Source: Campylobacter lari subsp. concheus
GTDB taxonomy: Bacteria > Campylobacterota > Campylobacteria > Campylobacterales > Campylobacteraceae
Assembly (NCBI RefSeq): GCF_008245025.1
Contig: NZ_CP043426.1
Location: 124,001 to 188,000 of the forward strand
Length of the DNA stretch: 64,000 bases
Direction of reading: 5' to 3'
Program-made: the position numbers and the translations under genes
Shown: one piece after another, positions 56,374-64,000 of the stretch
Layout: each line of letters begins with the position of its first letter
Position numbering within the stretch: the stretch's first letter is position 1
The notes under the pieces: generated by a model
Databases searched by the model: none
What the model was told of the DNA's origin: nothing
What the model saw: only the letters and a program-made list of their open reading frames with translations

Positions 56374-56829
56374 CTATTTGTGATATGGGTGATTTGTATT
56401 AATGCAAAATGCGCGATAAATTTGCTCTAAAAGCATAGTTTTAGCAAATTTATGTACCAAGGTCATTTTACTAAGAGCTATGCTTGTATGCATTTGTGCG
56501 ATAAATTCTTGCTCAAATCCATAAGCACCGCCTATAAAAAATGAAATTTCATTTTTATCTTGCAATAATTTTGCAAATTCTACGCTTGTAAATTCTTTAC
56601 CCTTTTCGTCTAATGCTATGCAAAAACCTTTTTTGTAAGGATTTAGTGCATTTGTATAAGATTTTTTTGCTTCTATAGGATTAGTATTTTGTGCTTGATT
56701 AATTTTGTTATTAAAAACACATATATCATTAAAACTACAAAATTTTTTAATGAGCTTGGTATAATACTCATCTATCTTGCTAAATTCATCATTATTATTT
56801 TTTTGAATGCTTAAAAGATTAATTTGCAT
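56374..56829 (-). CDS. rlmH: 23S rRNA pseudouridine1915 N3-methyltransferase
   Basis: RlmH methylates Psi1915 in helix 69 of 23S rRNA. The 151-residue SPOUT protein has [13 protein letters not shown] near residue 85, the SAM-binding FFIGGAYGF near 108, [12 protein letters not shown] near 129, and the C-terminal [17 protein letters not shown] that is the family signature. Only three bases from accD. Confidence 0.96.
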   Translation of the reverse strand: MQINLLSIQKNNNDEFSKIDEYYTKLIKKFCSFNDICVFNNKINQAQNTNPIEAKKSYTNALNPYKKGFCIALDEKGKEFTSVEFAKLLQDKNEISFFIGGAYGFEQEFIAQMHTSIALSKMTLVHKFAKTMLLEQIYRAFCINTNHPYHK

Positions 56830-56831
56830 TT

Positions 56832-57674
56832 TTAGTTTTTAGAAAAAAATCTTAAAAAGTCTGCTATAAATTTTTTATGTTCACTTCTTTCTACAATTGC
56901 ATCGATCAATCCATGTTCAAGTAAAAATTCAGCCTTCTGAAAGCCTTCTGGTAAATCAGCTCCTATGGTTTGTTTGATTACCCTAGCTCCTGCAAAGCCT
57001 ACTAAAGCACCAGGTTCGGCCATGATGATATCTCCAAGCCAAGCAAAAGACGCGCTTACTCCACCCATAGTTGGATCAGTTAAGACTGAAATATAAGGAA
57101 GTTTTTCTTCTGCTAATAGTTTTAACGCTGCACTTGTTTTGCTCATTTGCATTAAAGAATAAGTACTTTCTTGCATTCTAGCTCCACCACTTGCACTCAC
57201 TATAACAACAGGGGTTTTTTTCTCAATAGCTCTTTCAATAGCTCTAAGAATTTTTTCACCTTCTACTGAGCCTAAGCTTCCACCCATGAAAGAAAAATCA
57301 AAAACAACTAATTGAGTTTTTATTCCATCTATGGTGCATTCTCCACTTATTATGGCACTTTTTCTACCTGTTTTTTCTTCATTTTCTGCTAATCTTTTTT
57401 TGTATGATTTGCTATCTACAAATTTAAGTGGATCGATTGCATGTAAGTCTTTATCCATTTCCACAAAAGAGTCTTCATCACTGAGTAATTCAATGCGTTT
57501 TAGAGGGTTTAATCTCATGTGAAAATTACATTTAGGACAAACATTATAACAAGTTTCTATTTCTTTATAATACATTAACGCATGACAAGAATTACATTTT
57601 ACCCAGTGATTTGGAGCTTCGTTTGGAGTGGCTTGCTTGCGTCTTATACTAGAAAAAATATCTAAAAAATTCAT
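56832..57674 (-). CDS. accD: Acetyl-CoA carboxylase carboxyltransferase subunit beta
   Basis: AccD, with AccA, transfers carboxyl from biotin to acetyl-CoA. The 280 residues have a zinc ribbon CNSC...CPKC (residues about 28-50) and the crotonase-type core with [12 protein letters not shown] near 126, [11 protein letters not shown] near 155 and the oxyanion region [12 protein letters not shown] near 199. Connected metabolically with birA and bioB elsewhere in the window. The gap to bamA is only 50 bases. Confidence 0.97.
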   Translation of the reverse strand: MNFLDIFSSIRRKQATPNEAPNHWVKCNSCHALMYYKEIETCYNVCPKCNFHMRLNPLKRIELLSDEDSFVEMDKDLHAIDPLKFVDSKSYKKRLAENEEKTGRKSAIISGECTIDGIKTQLVVFDFSFMGGSLGSVEGEKILRAIERAIEKKTPVVIVSASGGARMQESTYSLMQMSKTSAALKLLAEEKLPYISVLTDPTMGGVSASFAWLGDIIMAEPGALVGFAGARVIKQTIGADLPEGFQKAEFLLEHGLIDAIVERSEHKKFIADFLRFFSKN

Positions 57675-57724
57675 TATCTCTACCTAAAATAAAATTTCAA
57701 AATTATAGCAAGATTTTATTACTT

Positions 57725-59944
57725 TTAAAATCTTGCACCCAACATAAATTCAAATTTACTCAAATCATCTTTTGAGCTAGTATTAAATGGTTTAGCAAAA
57801 ACTAAATTTAAAGCACCTAGTGGGGTTAACCATTCAAAGCCAATGCCTGTACTCCATCTTTGAATTTGACTTAAAGAACTCTCTCCTATAGCACCATAGT
57901 CGAAAAATACACTACCTCTAAGTTTGATTCTATCAAAAAGCGGAAAACTAAGTTCTACAGAATTTGCAAAAGCTACTGTACCACCTGTTTCATCACCCCA
58001 TTCATTTTTAGGACTCACACTTCTTCTATCAAAACCTCTAATGGTTCCTATACCACCAAGATATAATTTTTCATTGATAGGTAAATAGCCTTGATCCCAT
58101 ACCTTATAAAAACTTGCTTTATAACGATAAATTAAATCCCAACCTATAAATTCTTCCAAGCCTTGATAATAATTAAATTTAGTGGTAGAGCTTATAAATT
58201 CTTGATCCCCACCTAAGCCTGCATATTCAAGCGAAGTTGAGGCGATAAAACCTGATCTTGGTAAATAATAATCATCTGTATTGTTAAACACTATCGAAGG
58301 CGTGATAGAACTTTTATAGGTTTTACCAAGTTTATATCCTTGAGCGATTAAGCGATCACTTAAATGATAAATATCGCTTTGTTCAAGATTATAAGTTAAA
58401 TCTATGCTTGTATATCTTCCTAAAGTTTTACCAACGCTTATGTCAAAACCATAGTTTCTCTCATCATAACTATCCCATTCTAAACGGTCTGAATATAATG
58501 ATCCTCCAAGAGAATAATCACTATCATTTACTCTAGGATTTCTTAAAGATACTCTACCAGAAAGTGTATCATCGCCTTTATCTATACTTACACTTCCTTT
58601 CATACCAGAGCCTAAGATATTTGCATCAGATAATGAAGCACTAAGTAAAATTCCATCACTAGTTCCATAGCCAATACCACCCGAAATGGCTCCAGTTGAA
58701 GCTTCCTTGACTTCTACTATCAAATCAATATGTGTATCATCTACTCTTTGTTCTTTAATATCTACATTTTCAAAATATGCAGTTCTTCTTAAGGCATTTC
58801 TTGAGTCTATTAAATCAGTTCTATTATAAAGATTGCCTTCAGTTAGGTAAAGCTCTCTACGAATAACTCTATCAACTGTTTTGGTATTGCCTGAAATTTC
58901 AACATTTCTAACATATACTTTTTCATTAGGTATGACTTTAAAAATAATCATAGCTTCATGATTTTCTTTATCTTTTTGTATATCAGGTATAACTTGTACA
59001 AAAGCATAGCCCAAATCAGCTGTTTTAGTTTCTATAGTCTTTATATCTTCTCTTAGTTTTTCTATATTAACTATTTTTCCAACACTTAATTTTAAATCAT
59101 TTGCCAAAGCTTCATTTTCTTCATCACTAAAAATTGGATTGAAAATTTTAATTCCTTTAACTTTATAAACTTCGCCTTCATTGATAAAATAAGTCAAATC
59201 AGCTTGATAGGTATCTGTGTAGGTATTTAAAAAAGCAGGAGATACGCTTACATCAAGATAACCTTCTTTTAAATATACATCTGAAATTCTTGAGCTATCA
59301 TTTGCTAAATCAAAGATTTTAAGCTTGCCATCATTAAAGCCCCACATCCAGCCTAGGGCTTCTCTTTGTTTATTTGCTACTGCAGGCTCAATATCTGAAT
59401 AACTTAAATTTTTTGCACCACTTAAATGCACTTTTTCTATGATGATATTTTCCCCACGATTTACAACAAAGGTAAGTTTTAATGAACTTGAATTGCTTAA
59501 TTTTTCATCTTTGATTTCTACAACAGTATCATAAAAACCTTTGGCTTGATAAAAAAGTTTGATTTTTTCAGCAGCTTCTTTAGCTGAATTTTCATCATAT
59601 AAAATTCCAGGTTTTAAGCCAACAAGGCTTTCTATTTGTTTTCTATCGTTACTTGCTATACCTTGAATATCTATTTTTCCGATGGAAGGTTTTTCTACTA
59701 CTTTAAAAATTAGCACTCTGTTTTTTTCTTCTACTACTATGTCTTTAAAATAATTTCTATCAAAGAGATTTTTAATCGCTGTATCTATACTAGCAGGATC
59801 AATTTTTTGTCCTATTTTTAATTTAGAAATCGCAATAGCACTTTCTTTAGAAAGTTGCGATAAGCCTTCAAATTTTATATCTTTAATTGTAGCTGCACAT
59901 AAAGAACTTGAGAGTGCAAAGAAAACAAACCATTTTTTCATCAA
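57725..59944 (-). CDS. bamA: Outer membrane protein assembly factor BamA
   Basis: BamA inserts beta-barrel proteins into the outer membrane. The 739 residues comprise a signal peptide (about 1-18), five POTRA repeats to about residue 410 (IKDIKFEGLSQLSKESA at 20, VRNVEISGNTKTVDRVI near 340), and an Omp85 barrel with the lid-lock VRGF-type motif IGTIRGFDRRSV near 646. It ends in FMLGARF with the C-terminal Phe needed for Bam recognition. Divergent from tyrA. No skp or lpxD follows. Confidence 0.97.
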   Translation of the reverse strand: MMKKWFVFFALSSSLCAATIKDIKFEGLSQLSKESAIAISKLKIGQKIDPASIDTAIKNLFDRNYFKDIVVEEKNRVLIFKVVEKPSIGKIDIQGIASNDRKQIESLVGLKPGILYDENSAKEAAEKIKLFYQAKGFYDTVVEIKDEKLSNSSSLKLTFVVNRGENIIIEKVHLSGAKNLSYSDIEPAVANKQREALGWMWGFNDGKLKIFDLANDSSRISDVYLKEGYLDVSVSPAFLNTYTDTYQADLTYFINEGEVYKVKGIKIFNPIFSDEENEALANDLKLSVGKIVNIEKLREDIKTIETKTADLGYAFVQVIPDIQKDKENHEAMIIFKVIPNEKVYVRNVEISGNTKTVDRVIRRELYLTEGNLYNRTDLIDSRNALRRTAYFENVDIKEQRVDDTHIDLIVEVKEASTGAISGGIGYGTSDGILLSASLSDANILGSGMKGSVSIDKGDDTLSGRVSLRNPRVNDSDYSLGGSLYSDRLEWDSYDERNYGFDISVGKTLGRYTSIDLTYNLEQSDIYHLSDRLIAQGYKLGKTYKSSITPSIVFNNTDDYYLPRSGFIASTSLEYAGLGGDQEFISSTTKFNYYQGLEEFIGWDLIYRYKASFYKVWDQGYLPINEKLYLGGIGTIRGFDRRSVSPKNEWGDETGGTVAFANSVELSFPLFDRIKLRGSVFFDYGAIGESSLSQIQRWSTGIGFEWLTPLGALNLVFAKPFNTSSKDDLSKFEFMLGARF

Positions 59945-59974
59945 ATCTACCTAAATTTTTATATACAAAATCGT

Positions 59975-59980
59975 TATAAT
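59975..59980 (+). promoter_or_regulatory. Candidate tyrA promoter -10
   Basis: TATAAT 39 bases before the tyrA ATG, in the 75-base gap between divergent bamA and tyrA. The downstream AAGGAAAA is the ribosome site. Confidence 0.5.
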
Positions 59981-60019
59981 ACCAAAATATTTTTAACTAA
60001 TGCTTTTTAAGGAAAATTT

Positions 60020-60847
60020 ATGAAAGTAGGTATAATCGGACTTGGTTTAATAGGTGGATCTTTGGGTCTTAGCTTAAGAGAGAATAAATTGATAGATTTA
60101 GTTTGCGGATATGATATAAACAAAGAATTTGAGCAAATTGCACTAGGGCGAAAATTAATAGATAAAATTGTTTCATTTGAAGAGTTAAAAAAATGTGATG
60201 TGATTTTTTTAGCTATTCCCGTAAGAGCTATTGTAAAAATCTTAAAAGAATTTCAAGGCATTTCTAAAGATTGTACTATCATTGAGCTTGGAAGTACAAA
60301 AGAAGAAATTATTAAAAATTTACCTTCTTATTTGAAAAGTCAATTTATCGCAGCTCATCCTATGGCAGGAACTGAAAATAGTGGTCCAAATGCAGCTATA
60401 AAAGATTTATATAAAAATGCAGTTTGTGTTTTGTGTGATGTGCAAAATGCTGATCATATTCATCAAAAAAGGGCTATAGAAATTTTTTCAGATTTAGGAA
60501 TGAAGCTTGTATTTATGGATAGTATTTCACATGATCATCACGCTTCTATCATTTCACACTTACCGCATGTGATTAGTTTTTCTTTGGCAAATTTTGTGAT
60601 GAAAGAAGAAAATAAAAAAAATATAGCTCACTTAGGAGGCCCTTCTTTTAAAGATATGTGCAGGATTGCTAAGTCAAATCCCCAAATGTGGAGTGGTATT
60701 TTTGAACAAAACAAACAAAATTTATTAAATTCTATTGATTTATTTCAAAAAGAATTACAAGAATGTAAAAAAATGATAGAAAAGTGTGACATAAATGAGC
60801 TTGAAACTTGGATTAAAAGTGCAAATAAATTAAGAGAAATTCTATAA
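60020..60847 (+). CDS. tyrA: Prephenate dehydrogenase
   Basis: TyrA converts prephenate to 4-hydroxyphenylpyruvate for tyrosine. The 275 residues begin with the NAD-binding VGIIGLGLIGGSLGLSL, and have FLAIPVRA near 73, AAHPMAGTENSG near 115 and the His-rich DHHASIISHLPHVISF near 173, all hallmarks of the family. There is no ACT or chorismate mutase domain. First gene of a right-going run. Confidence 0.95.
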   Translation: MKVGIIGLGLIGGSLGLSLRENKLIDLVCGYDINKEFEQIALGRKLIDKIVSFEELKKCDVIFLAIPVRAIVKILKEFQGISKDCTIIELGSTKEEIIKNLPSYLKSQFIAAHPMAGTENSGPNAAIKDLYKNAVCVLCDVQNADHIHQKRAIEIFSDLGMKLVFMDSISHDHHASIISHLPHVISFSLANFVMKEENKKNIAHLGGPSFKDMCRIAKSNPQMWSGIFEQNKQNLLNSIDLFQKELQECKKMIEKCDINELETWIKSANKLREIL

Positions 60848-60919
60848 AATTTTTTATAATTTACTCTTAATTTGCTAAAGAATAATATATTTTTAAAAAA
60901 ATAGATTGAAAGTGAAAAT

Positions 60920-62299
60920 ATGGTTTTTGCACGTAAAAGATCAAATAAAAAATGGATTTTTGTAGTTTTTTTAATACTTTTAGCCTTTGTAGCGTTTGTT
61001 TTAAATACAAAGCTGTTTGAAAAAAATCCTCCGTTGATTCAAACAAAATCAGATGTAATTTATAGTAATCTAACAGACCCTATATCTATAGAAATAAGCG
61101 ATGAAAGTGCTTTAAAAGATGTTAAAGTCACGTTGTTTAAAGCAAATGAATTAAATGGTGAAATGCTTGTCAATGAGCATGTTAAAGATAATAAAAAAAG
61201 CATTCATTTTGATTTAAAATTACCAAAACCAGCTTATAAAGAAAAAGTTGATTTATATAAACTTGTAATAGAAGCAAGTGATAGTAGTTTTTGGAATTTC
61301 TTTTTAGGAAATCAAGCGCTTAAAGAAGTGAAAGTTATCATTGATACCAAAAAACCACTTGTAGAAATTTTAGATAATTCTTATCAAATCGAACAAGGTG
61401 GAGTAGGTAGTGTGGTGTTTAAAGCAAGTGATGAGAATTTACAAGAAGTTTATATTACAACCGATAAAGATAAGATTTTTAAAGCAATTCCTTATGTAAA
61501 AGAAAGGTATTATGCTGCTTTGATTCCTTGGGAGGCAACTGATGAGCACTTTAGAGCTTATGTAGTGGCAGTAGATAAAGCAGGTAATGTAAACAAACAA
61601 AGAATTAGATATTATTTTACTAATAAAAAATACCGTGTATCAAATATAAAAGTAAGTGATAGATTTTTAGATGGTAAGATCGAATTTTTAGCACAAAAAT
61701 ATGCTCCAAAAGATAGAGAATTAAGCAGACTTGAAAAATTTAAATTTGTTAATGAGGACTTAAGAGCTTCTAATGAAGTTATCATTCATGATATTACAAG
61801 CAAAGTTCCTGATACTATGATTAATAATTTTAAAGTTAATCTTTTCAAACCTTTAAAAAATGGCCAAAAAGTAGCTGATTATGCCGATCATAGATTTTAT
61901 TCTTATAATAATCAAGCATTTAGTAGCTCTTATCATATGGGGCTTGATTTAGCAAGCATAAAAGAAGCACCTATCATTAGTAATAACGATGGTGAAGTCG
62001 TATTCGTACAAGAAAATGGAATTTATGGATTAAATATTATTATTTATCATGGCTTTGGAATTTATACTCTTTATGGACACTGCACTAATGTGGATGTAAA
62101 TGTAGGAGATAGAGTTCGAGCAGGTGATGTTATAGGTACTACAGGTACTACAGGCTTAGCACTTGGAGATCATGTGCATTTTGGTGTTTTAGTGCAAGGA
62201 GTTGAAGTGCGTCCTGAACAATGGCAAGATGCAAAATGGATAAAAGAAAATATCTATAATGTATTAGAATCAAGCAAAAAAAGAATTTTGAGTGAATAA
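60920..62299 (+). CDS. M23 (LytM-type) peptidoglycan peptidase
   Basis: A 459-residue membrane-anchored peptidase. One N-terminal membrane segment (about 12-28) is followed by a large periplasmic part: an Ig-like domain near 40-220 and the M23 domain near 320-435. The zinc ligands are visible as SSYHMGLDLAS (HxxxD) near 338 and GDHVHFGV (HxH) near 413. It should cut peptide crosslinks or stems; C. jejuni helical shape depends on such enzymes, and this is the Cj0131 counterpart. Two bases before lpxC. Confidence 0.92.
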   Translation: MVFARKRSNKKWIFVVFLILLAFVAFVLNTKLFEKNPPLIQTKSDVIYSNLTDPISIEISDESALKDVKVTLFKANELNGEMLVNEHVKDNKKSIHFDLKLPKPAYKEKVDLYKLVIEASDSSFWNFFLGNQALKEVKVIIDTKKPLVEILDNSYQIEQGGVGSVVFKASDENLQEVYITTDKDKIFKAIPYVKERYYAALIPWEATDEHFRAYVVAVDKAGNVNKQRIRYYFTNKKYRVSNIKVSDRFLDGKIEFLAQKYAPKDRELSRLEKFKFVNEDLRASNEVIIHDITSKVPDTMINNFKVNLFKPLKNGQKVADYADHRFYSYNNQAFSSSYHMGLDLASIKEAPIISNNDGEVVFVQENGIYGLNIIIYHGFGIYTLYGHCTNVDVNVGDRVRAGDVIGTTGTTGLALGDHVHFGVLVQGVEVRPEQWQDAKWIKENIYNVLESSKKRILSE

Positions 62300-62301
62300 A
62301 A

Positions 62302-63186
62302 ATGAATCAAACAACAATAGCAAAAGAAGTTAAAGGTGTTGGCATAGGTTTGCATAAGGGTGAGCCTATTAGTATAAAATTAGAGCCATTAGAAGCTGGC
62401 AGTGGTATAGTGTTTTATAGAAGCGATTTAGGAATTTCTTATGAGGCAAGACCTGAAAATGTCATCGATACGCAAATGGCTACTGTAATAGGCGATCATA
62501 GAGGTTATGTTTCTACTATAGAACATTTAATGAGTGCAATTAATGCTTATGGTATTGACAATGTACGTATAGTTTTAGATGCTAATGAAGCTCCTGTGAT
62601 GGATGGTAGTAGCATAGGCTTTTGTATGATGCTTGAAGAAGCAGGTATAAAAGAGCTTGATGTGGCTAAAAAAATTTTAGTGATTAAAAAAAGTGTAGAA
62701 GTAAAAGAAGGTAATAAATTTGTACGTTTAAGTCCTACGGATATGCCTATTATAAACTATACAATCGAATTTGATAATCCTATCATAGGTAAACAAAATT
62801 ATTGTTTTGAATTTAGTAAACAAAACTACATAGAGCAAATAGCAAGAGCAAGAACTTTTGGATTTTTAAAGGATGTTCAAGCTTTAAGAGCTATGAATTT
62901 AGGTCTTGGTGGAAGTTTAGAAAATGCTGTTGTGATTGATGATAATCGTATTTTAAACCCTGAAGGTTTGCGTTTTAAAGATGAATTTGTACGCCATAAA
63001 ATTTTAGACGCTATTGGAGATTTAACCTTGCTTGGATGTAGAGTTTTTGGAGATTATACTTCTTATGCAGGTTCGCACAAGCTTAATCATCTTTTGACCA
63101 AAGAACTTTTAAAAGATCCTAGTGCTTATGAAGTAGTAAGTTTAGAAAAAAGTGCATATAAAGTTTATGAAAAGGTTTTTGCATAA
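62302..63186 (+). CDS. lpxC: UDP-3-O-acyl-N-acetylglucosamine deacetylase
   Basis: LpxC carries out the committed step of lipid A synthesis. The 294 residues contain the zinc site STIEHLMSAINAYGIDN near residue 78 and HKILDAIGDL near 233 (HxxxD), plus the C-terminal SHKLNHLLTKEL with the catalytic His. The M23 gene lies upstream. Normal length for the family. Confidence 0.97.
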   Translation: MNQTTIAKEVKGVGIGLHKGEPISIKLEPLEAGSGIVFYRSDLGISYEARPENVIDTQMATVIGDHRGYVSTIEHLMSAINAYGIDNVRIVLDANEAPVMDGSSIGFCMMLEEAGIKELDVAKKILVIKKSVEVKEGNKFVRLSPTDMPIINYTIEFDNPIIGKQNYCFEFSKQNYIEQIARARTFGFLKDVQALRAMNLGLGGSLENAVVIDDNRILNPEGLRFKDEFVRHKILDAIGDLTLLGCRVFGDYTSYAGSHKLNHLLTKELLKDPSAYEVVSLEKSAYKVYEKVFA

Positions 63187-63635
63187 AAAAGGTTACTTTA
63201 CTTTTAAATGCCATAGCAAAACCTTTAATGCTTGGTATTTATGAAAATGATGTATTGATAAAAACCATTGAGAATGATTTAAAAGTCAGTGAAGTTTTGC
63301 CAAAAATACTGCAAGATTTACTTTCACAATATGAGTTTGAAAAGCTTATATATGTGCATGGACCAGGCTCTTATATGGGTATAAAGATTTCTTATGTTTC
63401 TTTTAAAACACTAGCTATAGTTAAAAATATACCCTTAAAAGCTATTGGTGCTTTTGAGCTAAATCACAATATGCCTATAACTGCAAATAAACACTTATGT
63501 TTTGTAAAAAAAGATGATGATGAAATTATTTTAGAAAAGACACAAGCGGGAAGTTTTTTTATGCCCCAAAGTTTAAAAGGTTTAAACTTCAGTAAAGAAA
63601 ATACACCTTTTTATGTTTTAGATGCGATTAATTAA
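63183..63635 (+). CDS. Short TsaB-like protein, probable ATA start
   Basis: A TsaB/YeaZ-like protein, partner of TsaD in t6A tRNA modification. The key motif HGPGSYMGIKISYVSFKTLA in outline matches the TsaB GPGSFTGLR signature. TsaB is usually about 200-230 residues; here the product is 150 residues, so the second half is missing, as in Campylobacter in general. Starting at ATG 63228 would remove the first beta strand and leave no ribosome site. Starting at ATA 63183, overlapping the lpxC stop as ATAA with AAAAGG seven bases upstream, restores KKVTLLLNAIAKPLMLGIYE, the expected first hairpin. The ATA start is inference. Confidence 0.65.
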   Translation: MKKVTLLLNAIAKPLMLGIYENDVLIKTIENDLKVSEVLPKILQDLLSQYEFEKLIYVHGPGSYMGIKISYVSFKTLAIVKNIPLKAIGAFELNHNMPITANKHLCFVKKDDDEIILEKTQAGSFFMPQSLKGLNFSKENTPFYVLDAIN

Positions 63636-63643
63636 GGTAAAAA

Positions 63644-64000
63644 ATGAAGATTTTAGTTCCTGCTACAAGTGCAAATTTAGGTCCTGGTTTTGATTGTTTA
63701 GGTTTGAGTTTAAAATATTTTAATCAAACCATAGTTGAAAAATCTAAATTTTTTAGCATTAGCATACATGGGGAAGGTGAAAATAATATCTATCTTAAAA
63801 AAAACAATAGTTTTGTCAATATTTTTTATGAAATTTATCAAAGACTTAGTGGTAAAAAAGATAATTTTCGCTTTGTTTTTCAAAATAATATCCCTTTAGC
63901 TAGAGGCATGGGAAGTTCTTCTGCTGTGATAGTTGGAGCCATTGCTTGTGCTTATGAATTAAGTGGGTTTAAAGCGGATAAAAATACCATTTTAAATGAA
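63644..64000 (+). CDS. thrB: Homoserine kinase, N-terminal part only
   Basis: The gene runs off the right edge, with 119 codons visible. GHMP kinase that phosphorylates homoserine for threonine synthesis. The start [19 protein letters not shown] and the ATP-binding [13 protein letters not shown] motif near residue 85 are diagnostic. It follows the TsaB-like gene by eight bases. Confidence 0.95.
   Translation, partial: MKILVPATSANLGPGFDCLGLSLKYFNQTIVEKSKFFSISIHGEGENNIYLKKNNSFVNIFYEIYQRLSGKKDNFRFVFQNNIPLARGMGSSSAVIVGAIACAYELSGFKADKNTILNE

Overview
The window is a compact, AT-rich chromosome segment from an epsilonproteobacterium, almost certainly a thermotolerant Campylobacter of the C. lari group. 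The evidence is gene order and content: eno-recA-mqnD-fliQ-murB, paired flagellins with sigma28 and sigma54 promoters, tandem Maf (motility accessory factor) genes with pseI, the orphan regulator CosR, and the run rplU-rpmA-obgE-fmt-birA-parAB-atp-tol/pal. All locus comparisons with C. jejuni are from memory, not from an alignment. I see no rRNA, tRNA, insertion sequence, prophage or CRISPR array, and no gene-free stretch longer than about 200 bases.

Layout. (1) 1-10413: a partial periplasmic protein gene, an FtsB/DivIC-like gene with a probable CTG start, eno, recA, mqnD, fliQ, murB, then a left-going run: exported protein, cysQ, antiporter, bioB, topA. (2) 10539-22635: the flagellin and flagellin-sugar region. 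It holds one Maf gene, flaA (sigma28), flaB (sigma54), three left-going Maf paralogues, one of them with a G9 contingency tract, and pseI. (3) 22746-28968: CheX-like protein, fliN, probable fliO, gppA, ferredoxin, cosR, folB, plsY and a di-haem cytochrome c peroxidase. (4) 29061-33908: a five-gene exported-protein operon (COG3014 lipoprotein, YcfL-like, LpoB-like, LPP20-like, FlgT/CsgG-like). (5) 34033-53740: rplU, rpmA, obgE, a DUF6194 gene where C. jejuni has proB, fmt, birA, parAB, the whole F1 sector plus b/b' of ATP synthase, the Tol-Pal system, slyD, fabD, the nucleosidase mtnN/mqnB, a TtcA-like protein, a cysteine hydrolase and recO. (6) 53724-59944, leftward: a small possibly sigma54-driven gene, dusB, a membrane protein, dksA, rlmH, accD, bamA. 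(7) 60020-64000, rightward: tyrA, an M23 peptidase, lpxC, a short TsaB-like gene and the start of thrB.

How it fits together. Flagellum genes are spread over four places (fliQ; flaAB/maf/pseI; cheX-like/fliN/fliO; the small gene at 53724). Pseudaminic acid made through PseI is the likely donor sugar for the Maf-dependent flagellin glycosylation next door. MqnD and the MTAN-type nucleosidase both belong to the futalosine route to menaquinone. The envelope is heavily represented: Tol-Pal, BamA, LpxC, MurB, the M23 peptidase and the LpoB-like operon.

Most interesting: a 6 x 10-bp repeat between the flaA terminator and the flaB sigma54 promoter; a GGA-loop hairpin in the flaA leader that looks like a CsrA site; the G9 tract in a Maf gene; a candidate sigma54 promoter before an undescribed 106-residue protein; the five-gene envelope operon; and two probable non-canonical start codons (CTG at 575, ATA at 63183).
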